Source: Fluviibacter sp048859965 (lineage in GTDB: Bacteria; Pseudomonadota; Gammaproteobacteria; Burkholderiales; Rhodocyclaceae). Taken from it: a stretch of DNA of 64,000 nt. Made by a program: the position numbers and the translations under genes. The first letter of the stretch is position 1. Each line of letters starts with the position of its first letter. Under the pieces are notes generated by a model. That model was given only the letters and a program-made list of their open reading frames with translations, ran no database searches and had not been told where the DNA came from. The stretch covers positions 1 to 64,000 of the forward strand of contig JBLIZO010000015.1 in assembly GCA_048859965.1 (NCBI GenBank), read 5' to 3'. Positions 17,835-25,885 of the stretch are shown piece by piece.

Positions 17835-18928
17835 GTTATATCTGGCAGCAACCTGAGTGGCCGCATTGGTCTTACGAACCCAAGCGGCTAATGCCTTTGC
17901 TCGCCCAAGTACATCAGGCACAGGGCTTGTTGCGCGGGCGGTTGCATGGTCTGGGCATGGATCAGCAAGATCAGGCCAATCTACGGGTGTTGACGGAAGA
18001 CGTCCTCAAAACCAGCGAAATCGAAGGCGCCTCGCTCAATCCAGAATCGGTACGCTCATCAATCGCCCGACGCCTCGGTGTTGATATCGGTGCCTTGGCA
18101 CCGGCAGACCGCCACGTTGAGGGTGTGGTCGATATGGTGCTGGATGCCACCAGCAACTATCAAACACCGCTAACTGTACAACGCCTCTTTGCCTGGCATG
18201 CTGGTATGTTCCCGGCGGGCCAGAGCGGTCTGAGCAAAATCCGTACGGGGGATTGGCGTGATGATGCGCATGGCCCTATGCAAGTCGTATCAGGACCAAT
18301 GCATCGACCCAAAGTGCATTTCGAAGCGCCACCTGCGCAACAGCTAGATGCAGAGGTTAATGACTTCTTGCTTTGGTTCAGTGTGGATCAACAAGATGAT
18401 CCACTCATCAAAGCCGGGTTGGCGCATCTCTGGTTTGTAACCATCCACCCCTTCGACGATGGCAATGGCCGTATCGCACGTGCCGTAGGTGACATGGCGC
18501 TGGCCCGAGCAGATCATTCGGCCAACAGATTTTATAGTCTGTCATCGCAGATTCAGTTGGAACGCAAAGCCTATTACGATGGTCTGGAACGCACCCAGAA
18601 GGGCGACCTAGATGTCACCGAATGGTTGGCATGGTTCCTCGGTTGTCTGCTGCGTGCCGTTCAAAGATCAGACGAAACACTTTCGTCGGCCTTGGACAAA
18701 GCTGCCTTCTGGAAACGCTGGGCAAGCACGCCTATGAACGAACGTCAGATTAAACTATTGAATCGACTGCTCGATGGTTTCGACGGCAAACTCACCACCA
18801 GCAAATGGGCAGCCATTGGCAAGTGTTCACAGGACACGGCTCATCGCGATATCAAAGACCTAATCGAGAAGGGTATGTTGAAGCAATCAGGTGCTAGTGG
18901 GAGAAGTACAAGCTATGAACGAACCTAG
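17816..18928 (+). CDS. Fic family AMP-transferase with C-terminal winged helix
   Basis: A 370-residue Fic protein. The N-terminus (YIWQQPEWPHW) is typical of the DUF4172 domain, which supports the ATG at 17816. An inhibitory helix motif, TSEIEG at 66-71 ([S/T]xxxE[G/N]), places it among self-inhibited Fic enzymes. The catalytic motif HPFDDGNGR begins at His201 and is intact. A predicted winged helix (about 320-365, SKWAAIGKCSQDTAHRDIKDL) ends the protein. Fic enzymes usually transfer AMP to target hydroxyls; the target is unknown. No separate antitoxin gene is adjacent. The promoter carries an inverted repeat overlapping the start, so autoregulation is plausible. The 3' end overlaps a minus-strand micro-ORF by 4 nt. 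Confidence 0.92.
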   Translation: MKSGDCRYIWQQPEWPHWSYEPKRLMPLLAQVHQAQGLLRGRLHGLGMDQQDQANLRVLTEDVLKTSEIEGASLNPESVRSSIARRLGVDIGALAPADRHVEGVVDMVLDATSNYQTPLTVQRLFAWHAGMFPAGQSGLSKIRTGDWRDDAHGPMQVVSGPMHRPKVHFEAPPAQQLDAEVNDFLLWFSVDQQDDPLIKAGLAHLWFVTIHPFDDGNGRIARAVGDMALARADHSANRFYSLSSQIQLERKAYYDGLERTQKGDLDVTEWLAWFLGCLLRAVQRSDETLSSALDKAAFWKRWASTPMNERQIKLLNRLLDGFDGKLTTSKWAAIGKCSQDTAHRDIKDLIEKGMLKQSGASGRSTSYERT

Positions 18929-19065
18929 TTGTTTTTTGGCCACAAGGGTTTGATTCGACCTGTAACTCCCCAGCGAATTCCATAGAAAAGAATGATGGAA
19001 GCAAAAAATAGAATCATCGAGAAATCTAAATTTGTTGATGTTGCTGCTTGCTTGGGCAAACTCAT
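18925..19065 (-). CDS. 46-residue single-pass membrane micro-ORF
   Basis: A small reading frame of 46 codons plus TAG, starting at ATG 19065 and ending 4 nt inside the convergent fic gene. A hydrophobic helix occupies about residues 16-30 (SMILFFASIILFYGI), followed by a positively charged tail (GRIKPLWPKNN), suggesting an inner-membrane protein with the C-terminus inside. It follows moeB on the same strand by 29 nt. The Shine-Dalgarno is weak (AAGAAAA). No family is recognised. It fills most of the otherwise empty, AT-richer fic-moeB gap. Confidence 0.5.
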   Translation of the reverse strand: MSLPKQAATSTNLDFSMILFFASIILFYGIRWGVTGRIKPLWPKNN

Positions 19066-19094
19066 AAACGTTTTCTTAATTCTCGGCTGTTAGT

Positions 19095-19850
19095 TTAACC
19101 TACGTTAGTCTTGTTGCAGTGAAGACAGTCAGGGTCTCTGCCGACGCGGCTACTACTCCAGGTGCCGGTGAGCGCGTCATAACGTTGGAGTAGCCCGGTG
19201 GCCGGTTGGCCGAATCCGGTAATGAGTTTGAGGGCTTCGACAACCTGCATGCAGCCGATGATACCGGTGACCGGTGCGAGAATGCCGGTGGTGGCGCAGC
19301 GCAGGTCTTCGTCTAGGCCGTCTTCCGGGTAGAGGCAGGCGTAACAGGGCTTATTCGGTTGGCGTGGATCGACCACAAACAGTTGGCCCGTCAGCTTGAT
19401 GGCGGCACCGGAAACGAGCGGTTTCTTGCGGGCGAGGCAGGCACGGTTCAATGCGTAGCGTGTACTGAAATTGTCGCTGCAATCGAGCACGACATCGGCA
19501 ACCGCAACCGCATCCAGCAGTGCCTGGCCGTCGAGTCGCGGCAGGGCGCGAACGAGACAGTCGGGATTGGTCTGGGCGAGCGCTTGTTGCGCACTCTGCG
19601 TTTTGGCCTGGCCGATGCGGGCGTCGGTATGCAGAATCTGACGCTGCAGGTTGCTGAGCTCCACCATGTCGCCATCGGCGATGCTGAGTGTGCCGACACC
19701 GGCGCTGGCCAGATAGAGCGCCGCGGGGGAACCGAGGCCACCCGCGCCAACAATCAGGACATGGGCGGCGAGGAGCTTTTCCTGCCCCTCGATGCCGATT
19801 TCATCAACCAGTATGTGCCGACTGTAGCGCAGCAGTTGCTGGTCGTTCAT
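19095..19850 (-). CDS. moeB: molybdopterin-synthase adenylyltransferase MoeB (ThiF/HesA family)
   Basis: An E1-like enzyme of 251 residues that adenylates the C-terminal glycine of a sulfur-carrier protein (MoaD, possibly ThiS). The nucleotide loop GAGGLGS is at 35-41, with D-type substrate loop DCSDNFSTR near 130. Two structural-zinc Cys pairs (CYAC near 170 and CLHC near 243) are present. There is no C-terminal rhodanese domain, so sulfur must come from elsewhere. It starts 7 nt after ctpA's stop, and the two are likely co-transcribed. MoeB versus ThiF cannot be fully separated. Confidence 0.9.
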   Translation of the reverse strand: MNDQQLLRYSRHILVDEIGIEGQEKLLAAHVLIVGAGGLGSPAALYLASAGVGTLSIADGDMVELSNLQRQILHTDARIGQAKTQSAQQALAQTNPDCLVRALPRLDGQALLDAVAVADVVLDCSDNFSTRYALNRACLARKKPLVSGAAIKLTGQLFVVDPRQPNKPCYACLYPEDGLDEDLRCATTGILAPVTGIIGCMQVVEALKLITGFGQPATGLLQRYDALTGTWSSSRVGRDPDCLHCNKTNVG

Positions 19851-19856
19851 GGTCGG

Positions 19857-21377
19857 TTATTTGGTCGGGGCGGGTTCCGTCGCGGCAGCGGGCTGTTCGC
19901 TGGCCTTGGCGTCTTTGGCAGACTCTTTGGTTGCGACCGGCGGTTTGCCGCCGAGGCGCTTGAGGGCCTCGATGAACTGACGATCCTTGGCGGTGGTGTA
20001 ATCGGCAATGGCCAGGCCGGCGAGCTCGTCGTCCTTGTCTTTATCCTTGCCGTTCGTCTTTCCGTTGGGTTTGTCGGATTTTTTCTCGGCGTCTTTATCC
20101 TGATTGTTCATCAGGTGACCATCCAGATCGGCTTCGCGGAGCAGGTTGTTCTTCTTCGCACCCGGCACTTCTTCGATTTCGATATCCGGATCGATGCCCT
20201 TGGCCTGAATGGAACGGCCGCTCGGCGTGTAATAGCGTGCGGTGGTCAGTTTGATGGCGGTGTTGCCGGGCAGTGGCAGCACGGTTTGTACCGAACCCTT
20301 GCCAAAGGTGCGTGTGCCGATGATGGTGGCGCGTTTGTAGTCCTGCAGGGCACCAGCGACAATTTCGGAGGCGGAGGCCGAGCCGCCATTGACCAGCACG
20401 ATCATGGGGACGGTCTTCACGCCGGCCGGAAGATTGCGGAGTTCATCTTCACGGTTGCGTTGATAGTCTTCGGCCTTGGCGTAGAACTTTTGTTTCGCAT
20501 CTGCCGCTCGACCATCCGTCGAGACGACCAGTTTGTCGGCGGGCAGGAAGGCCGCGGCAACGCCGACCGCCCCGTTGAGCAAGCCGCCCGGGTCGTTACG
20601 GAGGTCGAGGATCAACCCCTTGAGCGGGCCGTTTTTGTAGAGTTGATTGAGAGCATTGGCCAGCATCTCGGTCGTGTTTTCCTGAAACTGGGTGATGCGG
20701 ATGTAGCCGTAGCCTGGCTCGATCATCTTGAATTTGACCGATTGCACCTTGATGATTTCGCGCGTCAATGTGACGATCAGCGGCTTGGTCATGCCTTTGC
20801 GGGCGATGGTCAGCGTGACATCGGTTTTGGGTTTGCCACGCAGCTTTTTGACGGCTTCATTGAGCGTCAGGCCTTTGACCGAGGTGTCACCGATCTTGAC
20901 GATCAGGTCGCCGGTTTTCAAACCGGCGCGGGCAGCAGGCGTGTCTTCGATGGGGGCGATGACTTTGACGAAACCGTCTTCCATGCCCACTTCAATGCCC
21001 AGGCCGCCGAACTCGCCCTGTGTGCCGACCTGCAGCTCCTTGAAGGCCTCGGCGTCCAGATAGGTCGAGTGCGGGTCCAGGTTGGTGACCATGCCGGCAA
21101 TGGCGTTGCTGATCATCTTCTTGTCTTCGACAGGCTCGACATAGCCCTGCTTGATGGCGTTGAAGACCTCAGCAAAGGTTCGTAGATCCTGAATAGGCAG
21201 GCCGGTGGTCGCTTGGCTGGCCGGCGCCGCTTTTTCGGCAAAGGCCGGGATTTGCAGTGCGATCAGAACCCCGGCCACGACCCCGGCAAGACCGATGCCC
21301 GTTGACCGCAGCCAGCCGGGCCGGTTACGGCCTGCGTTGTGCGGTTGCTGTTCGGGTTGGCGGGGCATGTGTTCCAT
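19857..21377 (-). CDS. ctpA: carboxyl-terminal processing peptidase (S41)
   Basis: A 506-residue periplasmic serine protease that trims C-termini of exported proteins. An N-terminal membrane anchor or signal (about residues 23-45, GIGLAGVVAGVLIALQIPAF) is followed by the PDZ domain (about 115-185, FGGLGIEV through VKGLTLNEAV). The S41 catalytic core has Ser in GGSASASEIVAG near 331 and Lys in FGKGSVQT near 360. The C-terminus is a charged, low-complexity Asp/Lys-rich tail (about 430-470) ending in an Ala/Glu/Pro stretch. Gene order gpmA-ctpA-moeB is common in Burkholderiales. Confidence 0.95.
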   Translation of the reverse strand: MEHMPRQPEQQPHNAGRNRPGWLRSTGIGLAGVVAGVLIALQIPAFAEKAAPASQATTGLPIQDLRTFAEVFNAIKQGYVEPVEDKKMISNAIAGMVTNLDPHSTYLDAEAFKELQVGTQGEFGGLGIEVGMEDGFVKVIAPIEDTPAARAGLKTGDLIVKIGDTSVKGLTLNEAVKKLRGKPKTDVTLTIARKGMTKPLIVTLTREIIKVQSVKFKMIEPGYGYIRITQFQENTTEMLANALNQLYKNGPLKGLILDLRNDPGGLLNGAVGVAAAFLPADKLVVSTDGRAADAKQKFYAKAEDYQRNREDELRNLPAGVKTVPMIVLVNGGSASASEIVAGALQDYKRATIIGTRTFGKGSVQTVLPLPGNTAIKLTTARYYTPSGRSIQAKGIDPDIEIEEVPGAKKNNLLREADLDGHLMNNQDKDAEKKSDKPNGKTNGKDKDKDDELAGLAIADYTTAKDRQFIEALKRLGGKPPVATKESAKDAKASEQPAAATEPAPTK

Positions 21378-21401
21378 GATGGGGTCCTGTGCGGAGAGCG
21401 C

Positions 21402-22163
21402 TTACTTCTGTTTGGCCTGCTGGGCGACGGCAGCCGCAGCCTTGGCGGCCGCATCCTGGTCCCCCAGATAGTAGCCGCGAATCGGCTTCAGTGTGTCGTC
21501 GTCAAGTTCATAGACAAGTGGGATCCCGGTCGGAATATTCAACTCCACGATGTCGGCATCCGAGATGTTGTCGAGATATTTGACCAGGGCGCGAATCGAG
21601 TTGCCGTGGGCGGCCACGATGACACTCTTGCCGGCTTTGACGGCCGGCGCGATGGTCTCTTCCCAGAACGGTACGAAACGGGCGACGGTGTCTTTCAGGC
21701 ATTCGGTGAGCGGCAGCTCTTTTTCGCTGAGGCCCGAGAACTTCTCGGCATAGCGGGCGTCGAAACGCGGGTGACGCGGATCGTCGAAGGCCAGCGCCGG
21801 GGGCGGCGTGTCGTAACTGCGGCGCCAGACCAGCACCTGGTCGTCACCATACTTGGCGGCAGTTTCCGCCTTGTTCAGACCTTGCAGTGCGCCGTAATGG
21901 CGTTCATTGAGGCGCCAGTTGCGCTGAATCGGAATCCACAGACGATCCATTTCTTCCAGCGCCAGCCACAGCGTGCGCATCGCACGCTTGAGCACCGATG
22001 AATAAGCCTGGTCGAATTCGAATCCGGCTTCTTTCATCAGACGGCCGGCCTGCTTGGCTTCTTCAACCCCTTTGTCGGTCAGATCGACATCGGTCCAGCC
22101 CGTAAAACGGTTTTCCTTGTTCCACGAAGATTCGCCGTGGCGCAGCAGCACAATTTTTTTCAT
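21402..22163 (-). CDS. gpmA: 2,3-bisphosphoglycerate-dependent phosphoglycerate mutase
   Basis: Glycolytic interconversion of 3- and 2-phosphoglycerate through a phospho-His intermediate. It has 253 residues from ATG 22163. The active site RHGESSWN starts at residue 8 (His9), NERHYGALQGLNK is the substrate clamp near 83, and the second His lies in AAHGNSIRALVKYL near 180. The C-terminal 20 residues are Ala-rich and variable. It heads the minus-strand gpmA-ctpA-moeB group and diverges from the rhodanese gene. Confidence 0.97.
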   Translation of the reverse strand: MKKIVLLRHGESSWNKENRFTGWTDVDLTDKGVEEAKQAGRLMKEAGFEFDQAYSSVLKRAMRTLWLALEEMDRLWIPIQRNWRLNERHYGALQGLNKAETAAKYGDDQVLVWRRSYDTPPPALAFDDPRHPRFDARYAEKFSGLSEKELPLTECLKDTVARFVPFWEETIAPAVKAGKSVIVAAHGNSIRALVKYLDNISDADIVELNIPTGIPLVYELDDDTLKPIRGYYLGDQDAAAKAAAAVAQQAKQK

Positions 22164-22217
22164 GGTTTCGCGTCCGTGATTCAATGATTCCGCTATAAAA
22201 GCGTTAATCCGCTATTC

Positions 22218-22223
22218 TATAAT
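22218..22223 (+). promoter_or_regulatory. -10 box of the rhodanese-grxC-secB-gpsA run
   Basis: A perfect TATAAT 59 nt before the rhodanese start in the 118-bp gap divergent from gpmA. The hexamer 17 nt upstream (TATAAA, 22195-22200) is a poor -35, so this is a partial call. Confidence 0.4.
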
Positions 22224-22281
22224 GCCGGAGGCGTTGACTCTAGCGAGCGGCCCCCTGTTCATCGTAATTTTTGGAAAAATC

Positions 22282-22704
22282 ATGGATTTCTTTCTGCAGC
22301 CCCTCAATCTGGGCCTTTTGCTCATCATGCTGATTTCCGGCGCCCTGCTCGTGCGTCAGGTCGCCAGGCCTGGCGGCAAGGCGGTTTCGCCGCAAGCCGC
22401 CATTGCTTTCAAGGATCGTGAGGGCGGTGTTTTCGTTGATGTACGCGAAGAGCATGAGGTGGCGGTTGGTCACATCAAGGGCAGCGTCCTGATGCCGTTG
22501 AAGACCTTGTCGGACAATCTGGCCAAGCTTGAAAAATACCGTAAGAAACCCGTCGTTGTGGTGTGTGCTGCGGGGCAGCGTTCGGCAGCCGGTTGCCGGA
22601 TTCTGAACAAGGCGGGGTTCGAGAATGTCAGCCAGTTGGACGGCGGTATTCAGGCGTGGGAAAAAGCCGGTCTGCCGCTTCTGCGCGGCTCGACCAAAGA
22701 TTGA
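22282..22704 (+). CDS. membrane-anchored rhodanese-like protein
   Basis: A 140-residue single-domain sulfurtransferase-like protein. A membrane segment spans about residues 9-25 (NLGLLLIMLISGALLV), and the rhodanese domain (about 35-135) carries the catalytic Cys95 in VCAAGQRS. Rhodaneses move sulfane sulfur from thiosulfate or persulfides to acceptors. ATG 22282 is chosen because the family's YibN-like members begin just before the membrane helix. It leads grxC and secB, as yibN does in Enterobacteria (yibN-grxC-secB-gpsA), which supports orthology. Confidence 0.88.
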   Translation: MDFFLQPLNLGLLLIMLISGALLVRQVARPGGKAVSPQAAIAFKDREGGVFVDVREEHEVAVGHIKGSVLMPLKTLSDNLAKLEKYRKKPVVVVCAAGQRSAAGCRILNKAGFENVSQLDGGIQAWEKAGLPLLRGSTKD

Positions 22705-22714
22705 GGATATGTTG

Positions 22715-22969
22715 ATGCCTAAAGTCGTGATGTATTCCACGGCAGTGTGTCCGTACTGCGTGCGTGCCGAGCAGCTTTTGAACAGCAAGGGCGTGACCGA
22801 GATCGAGAAGATCCGCGTCGATCTCGAACCGGAGTTGCGTGAAGCGATGATGGCCAGAACCGGTCGCCGCACGGTGCCCCAGATCTATATCGGTGATACC
22901 CACGTTGGCGGTTACGATGATCTGGCTGCGCTGGACCGTGCCGGTGGCCTGGACCCGCTGCTCAAGTAA
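22715..22969 (+). CDS. grxC: glutaredoxin 3
   Basis: An 84-residue thiol-disulfide oxidoreductase using glutathione, with the dithiol CPYC site at residues 12-15, the cis-proline TVPQIYIG segment and the GGYDDL glutathione-binding motif. ATG 22715 has a properly placed GAGGA (22703-22707) overlapping the upstream stop; ATG 22709 would be only 1 nt from that site. Third-position order in yibN-grxC-secB-gpsA is conserved in proteobacteria. Confidence 0.95.
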   Translation: MPKVVMYSTAVCPYCVRAEQLLNSKGVTEIEKIRVDLEPELREAMMARTGRRTVPQIYIGDTHVGGYDDLAALDRAGGLDPLLK

Positions 22970-23006
22970 ACTTTCAATCGATTTATTACATTTCAAGGAT
23001 CACCCC

Positions 23007-23501
23007 ATGGCTGAAAACAACCAGAGCAACGACCAACAAGCCGCTGAGCAACAGGCACCGGCGCAACCCATGTTTGGTATCGAGAAGCTGTACGTCAAAG
23101 ATCTGTCGCTGGAAGTGCCTGGCGGTGCCGAGGTGTTTCTGCAACCGCAGGCGCCAGAGGTTGGTGTCGAATTCAAGACGGCCTTCGCGCAACTCGGCCC
23201 GGATGTGTTCGAAGGCGTGCTGCAGGTCACCGTGACCGCCAAGGCTGCCGACAAGGTGTACTTTCTGATCGAAGTACAGCAGGCGGGCATTTTCCGCGTT
23301 GCCGGTGTGCCCGAAGAGGCACTGCGCCCGTTCCTGGCGTCAGCCGTGCCGAATATCCTGTTTCCGTATGCCCGTGAAGCGGTGTCGGATGCAACGGTGC
23401 GTGCCGGATTCCCGCCGGTGGTGTTGCAGCCGGTGAACTTCGACGCGATGCCGCAGGCGTCGGAAGATGATACCGCTGAAGCACCGACGACGATTCAATA
23501 A
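23007..23501 (+). CDS. secB: protein-export chaperone SecB
   Basis: A 164-residue tetrameric chaperone that keeps preproteins unfolded and hands them to SecA. A Gln/Ala-rich N-terminal tail precedes the conserved FGIEKLYVKDLSLEVPG segment near 22. The IEVQQAGIF core and the APNILFPYAREAVSD-type helix (PNILFPYAREAVSD) follow. The AAGGAT site before ATG 23007 supports the start. The product ends in an acidic tail, usual for SecA contact. Confidence 0.97.
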   Translation: MAENNQSNDQQAAEQQAPAQPMFGIEKLYVKDLSLEVPGGAEVFLQPQAPEVGVEFKTAFAQLGPDVFEGVLQVTVTAKAADKVYFLIEVQQAGIFRVAGVPEEALRPFLASAVPNILFPYAREAVSDATVRAGFPPVVLQPVNFDAMPQASEDDTAEAPTTIQ

Positions 23502-23511
23502 GGTATTGCAC

Positions 23512-24516
23512 ATGACGCAAGCAGCCCGTTTACAGATCGGCGTGTTGGCCGCTGGCGCCTGGGGAACGGCGCTGGCCGCCAATTGGGCGCAGCGTCATCA
23601 CGTCGCTATCTGGGCGCGTGAGCCCGAGGTGGTTGCCAGTATCAACAAGGATCACGTCAATCACCAGTTCCTGCCAAAGATCAGCCTGCCGGTTAACCTG
23701 AAGGCCACCGGCGATCTGGCCGATCTGTGTGCGTCCGATGTGCTGGTGTTGGCGACGCCGGTCGCGGCGTTGCGGGTTACCGTTCAGGCGCTCAAGTCCG
23801 TTTATGGCGACCGTCCGCTGTCGCCGCTGGTCTGGGTCTGCAAGGGCTTCGAACCGAAGACGGGTTTATTACCGCATCAGGTGGTGCGTGACGTGCTGGG
23901 TGATATTGCGGCTGCGGCGTTATCCGGCCCGAGCTTCGCGCAGGAAGTTGCCCGTCAGTTGCCAACGGCCGTGACCATTGGCGCGGCAGATCTGGCGCTG
24001 GCCGAACAACTGGCTGACTGGCTGCATACGCCGAGTCTGCGTCTGTATGCCTCGGGTGACGTGGTCGGCGTCGAGGTCGGTGGTGCGGTCAAGAATGTGC
24101 TGGCCATCGCCACGGGTATTTGCGATGGTCTGTCGCTGGGGCACAACGCGCGTGCGGCATTGATGACGCGGGGCATTGCGGAAATTGGTCGTCTTTGCGA
24201 ACGGCTGGGCGGCAGCCGCGAAACGCTCATGGGGCTTTCTGGCCTGGGCGATCTGATTCTGACATGTACGGGTGATCTGTCGCGCAATCGTCAGGTCGGG
24301 CTGGCGTTGGGCCAGGGCAAGACCTTGGAAGAAACACTGGCCGCGTTGGGTCATGTGGCCGAAGGTGTCGGTACGGCGCGTGAAGTGGCACGATTGGCGC
24401 AGGAACTGCAGGTCGAGATGCCGATTGCATGTGCGGTGGCGGCAGTCATTGCGGGTGATCTCAAGGCGCAGGATGCCGTCGTACAGCTTATGAACCGGGC
24501 GCAGCGCGCCGAGTAA
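23512..24516 (+). CDS. gpsA: glycerol-3-phosphate dehydrogenase [NAD(P)+]
   Basis: Makes sn-glycerol-3-phosphate for phospholipid synthesis by reducing dihydroxyacetone phosphate. It has 334 residues. The N-terminal dinucleotide fold reads VLAAGAWGTALA at 11-22: the first Gly of the usual GxGxxG is Ala13, a conservative change. The catalytic-Lys region GGAVKNVLAIATGICDGL and the substrate motif GLGDLILTCTGDLSRNR are intact. It begins 10 nt after secB and converges with trmL. Confidence 0.96.
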   Translation: MTQAARLQIGVLAAGAWGTALAANWAQRHHVAIWAREPEVVASINKDHVNHQFLPKISLPVNLKATGDLADLCASDVLVLATPVAALRVTVQALKSVYGDRPLSPLVWVCKGFEPKTGLLPHQVVRDVLGDIAAAALSGPSFAQEVARQLPTAVTIGAADLALAEQLADWLHTPSLRLYASGDVVGVEVGGAVKNVLAIATGICDGLSLGHNARAALMTRGIAEIGRLCERLGGSRETLMGLSGLGDLILTCTGDLSRNRQVGLALGQGKTLEETLAALGHVAEGVGTAREVARLAQELQVEMPIACAVAAVIAGDLKAQDAVVQLMNRAQRAE

Positions 24517-24528
24517 TCTAGGGCAACG

Positions 24529-25035
24529 CTAAACGGCGCCAACGAAGCCGTTTTGGCGCCAGATTTCAAAGGCCACAATCGACGCCGAGTTGGCCAGATT
24601 CAGGCTGCGAATCTCGGGGCGCATCGGAATACGCAGCCGTCGATCCGGGCTGAAGCCGGCCAGAATGTCGGGTGGCAGTCCTTTGGTCTCACAGCCCAAC
24701 ACGATCACATCGTCCGGACGAAAGGCGACTTCATGGTAGGGGCGGCTGCCTTTGGTCGTCATCGCGAACAGGCGGCGCGGTTGTGCGTCATCGGTACCCG
24801 TGCAACCCAAAGCCGACAGACAACTGGCCCAGTCGTCATGCACCTGTAAAAACGCCTGATCGTGATAATCCAGCCCGGCGCGACGCAGTGCGCGATCGTC
24901 CACATCGAAACCAAGCGGTCTGACCAGATGCAGTTCAAAACCCGTAGCGGCCGACACGCGGATCAGGTTGCCGGTATTCGGCGGGATTTCCGGGTGGACA
25001 AGCACAATGGCGGGGCGTTGGGCGGGCAGTTTCAT
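24529..25035 (-). CDS. trmL: tRNA (cytidine(34)-2'-O)-methyltransferase TrmL
   Basis: SPOUT-fold methyltransferase modifying the wobble base of leucine tRNAs. It has 168 residues from ATG 25035. The trefoil-knot motifs are visible: HPEIPPNTGNLIRV near residue 16, GCETKGLP near 115, and IPMRPEIRSLNLANSASIV near 133. A GGCGCCAA/TTGGCGCC inverted repeat (24535-24560) lies in its last codons and may serve as a terminator for convergent gpsA. It lies 19 nt downstream of comF and is probably co-transcribed with it. Confidence 0.93.
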   Translation of the reverse strand: MKLPAQRPAIVLVHPEIPPNTGNLIRVSAATGFELHLVRPLGFDVDDRALRRAGLDYHDQAFLQVHDDWASCLSALGCTGTDDAQPRRLFAMTTKGSRPYHEVAFRPDDVIVLGCETKGLPPDILAGFSPDRRLRIPMRPEIRSLNLANSASIVAFEIWRQNGFVGAV

Positions 25036-25054
25036 CAGCGGGTGAAGGGGGTGT

Positions 25055-25831
25055 TCAGGGGGTGAGGGTGCGGGCGACAACGGCGATGTCAACCTGTGTC
25101 GCGCCGGCCTGGCGCAGGGTGTCTGCGCAGGCCGACAGACTGGCTCCCGTGGTCAGGACGTCATCCACCAGGAGCACGCGCGGTGTGTTGAGGGGGTGCG
25201 GGCAGCCGAAGGCGCCGATCAGATTATGCCAGCGTGCATCACGATGCAGTCCGGCCTGTGGCGGCGTATCGTGCAGCCGAAGCAGTGCATCATAGGCACA
25301 GGGAACCGCCAAATGTCGCGACAGGTGGCGGGCGATTTCAGCCGCCTGGTTAAACCCTCGCGCCCGCAGCCGATTCGGGTGCAGCGGCATGGGTACAATC
25401 AGGTCCGGACGGGGCTGCCCGGTAGTGGCCCAGTCGGCCAACAGTGTTTCGGCCAGATGATCCGCGAAGAAACGCCCCAGATACAGATGGTGGCCGTATT
25501 TGAAATCGCGAATCAGGGTGTCGAGCGGAAAAGCATAGGCCCACACCGCGGTTGCGCGATCAAAGCTCGGGTGGTGTCGGGTGCAGTCCGGGCACGTTGA
25601 GAGCCCGCCAGTTGCGGGTAGCGCGCATTGTGGGCAGCGCACTGGCGGCAATATGGGCAAATCATCGGCGCACGCCGGACAGAGAGGCGCCGCCCCGCTG
25701 GGCAAATGGCATAGTGCGCACGACTGCGCGAGCAGCGCATCGGCCATCGGTTGCACCAGCGTGCGTCGGCACCAGTCAGCGAGGTGTCCGGTAAGGCGGG
25801 CAGCGCCGGATTGGGTGTGCGGGGTGAGCAT
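25055..25831 (-). CDS. comF: ComF-family amidophosphoribosyltransferase-like protein
   Basis: A 258-residue protein with an N-terminal zinc-binding region (CALC, CPAC, CPQC and CPDC pairs, about residues 38-85) and a C-terminal PRTase fold marked by VLLVDDVLTTGAS near 220. Members support DNA uptake in competent bacteria, where they are needed for transformation; in others the role is unclear. Linked downstream to trmL. It diverges from bioB across only 54 bp, which contain an 18-bp perfect palindrome starting at the base next to its ATG. Confidence 0.9.
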   Translation of the reverse strand: MLTPHTQSGAARLTGHLADWCRRTLVQPMADALLAQSCALCHLPSGAAPLCPACADDLPILPPVRCPQCALPATGGLSTCPDCTRHHPSFDRATAVWAYAFPLDTLIRDFKYGHHLYLGRFFADHLAETLLADWATTGQPRPDLIVPMPLHPNRLRARGFNQAAEIARHLSRHLAVPCAYDALLRLHDTPPQAGLHRDARWHNLIGAFGCPHPLNTPRVLLVDDVLTTGASLSACADTLRQAGATQVDIAVVARTLTP

Positions 25832-25849
25832 AAGGCATAATTATGCCTT
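25832..25849. promoter_or_regulatory. 18-bp perfect palindrome between comF and bioB
   Basis: AAGGCATAATTATGCCTT is self-complementary over all 18 bases. It abuts the comF start and sits 37 nt before bioB, so it probably covers the promoter of one or both. It does not match the BioR-type TTATMKATAA consensus, and only TTTACAA (25848-25854) recalls a BirA half-site. Confidence 0.5.
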
Positions 25850-25885
25850 TACAAAAGCAATTGACCGCCATGAGCGGGGTCCCTT

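Noticed and set aside
17816..19065. A classical Fic toxin-antitoxin pair (fic with the micro-ORF as antitoxin)
   Set aside because: The micro-ORF is on the opposite strand with no antitoxin motif, and the Fic protein already carries an internal inhibitory TSEIEG motif.
19359..21185. A 608-codon plus-strand ORF opposite ctpA and moeB
   Set aside because: It is the antisense shadow of two clearly recognised genes in GC-rich DNA; its translation has no recognisable domain.
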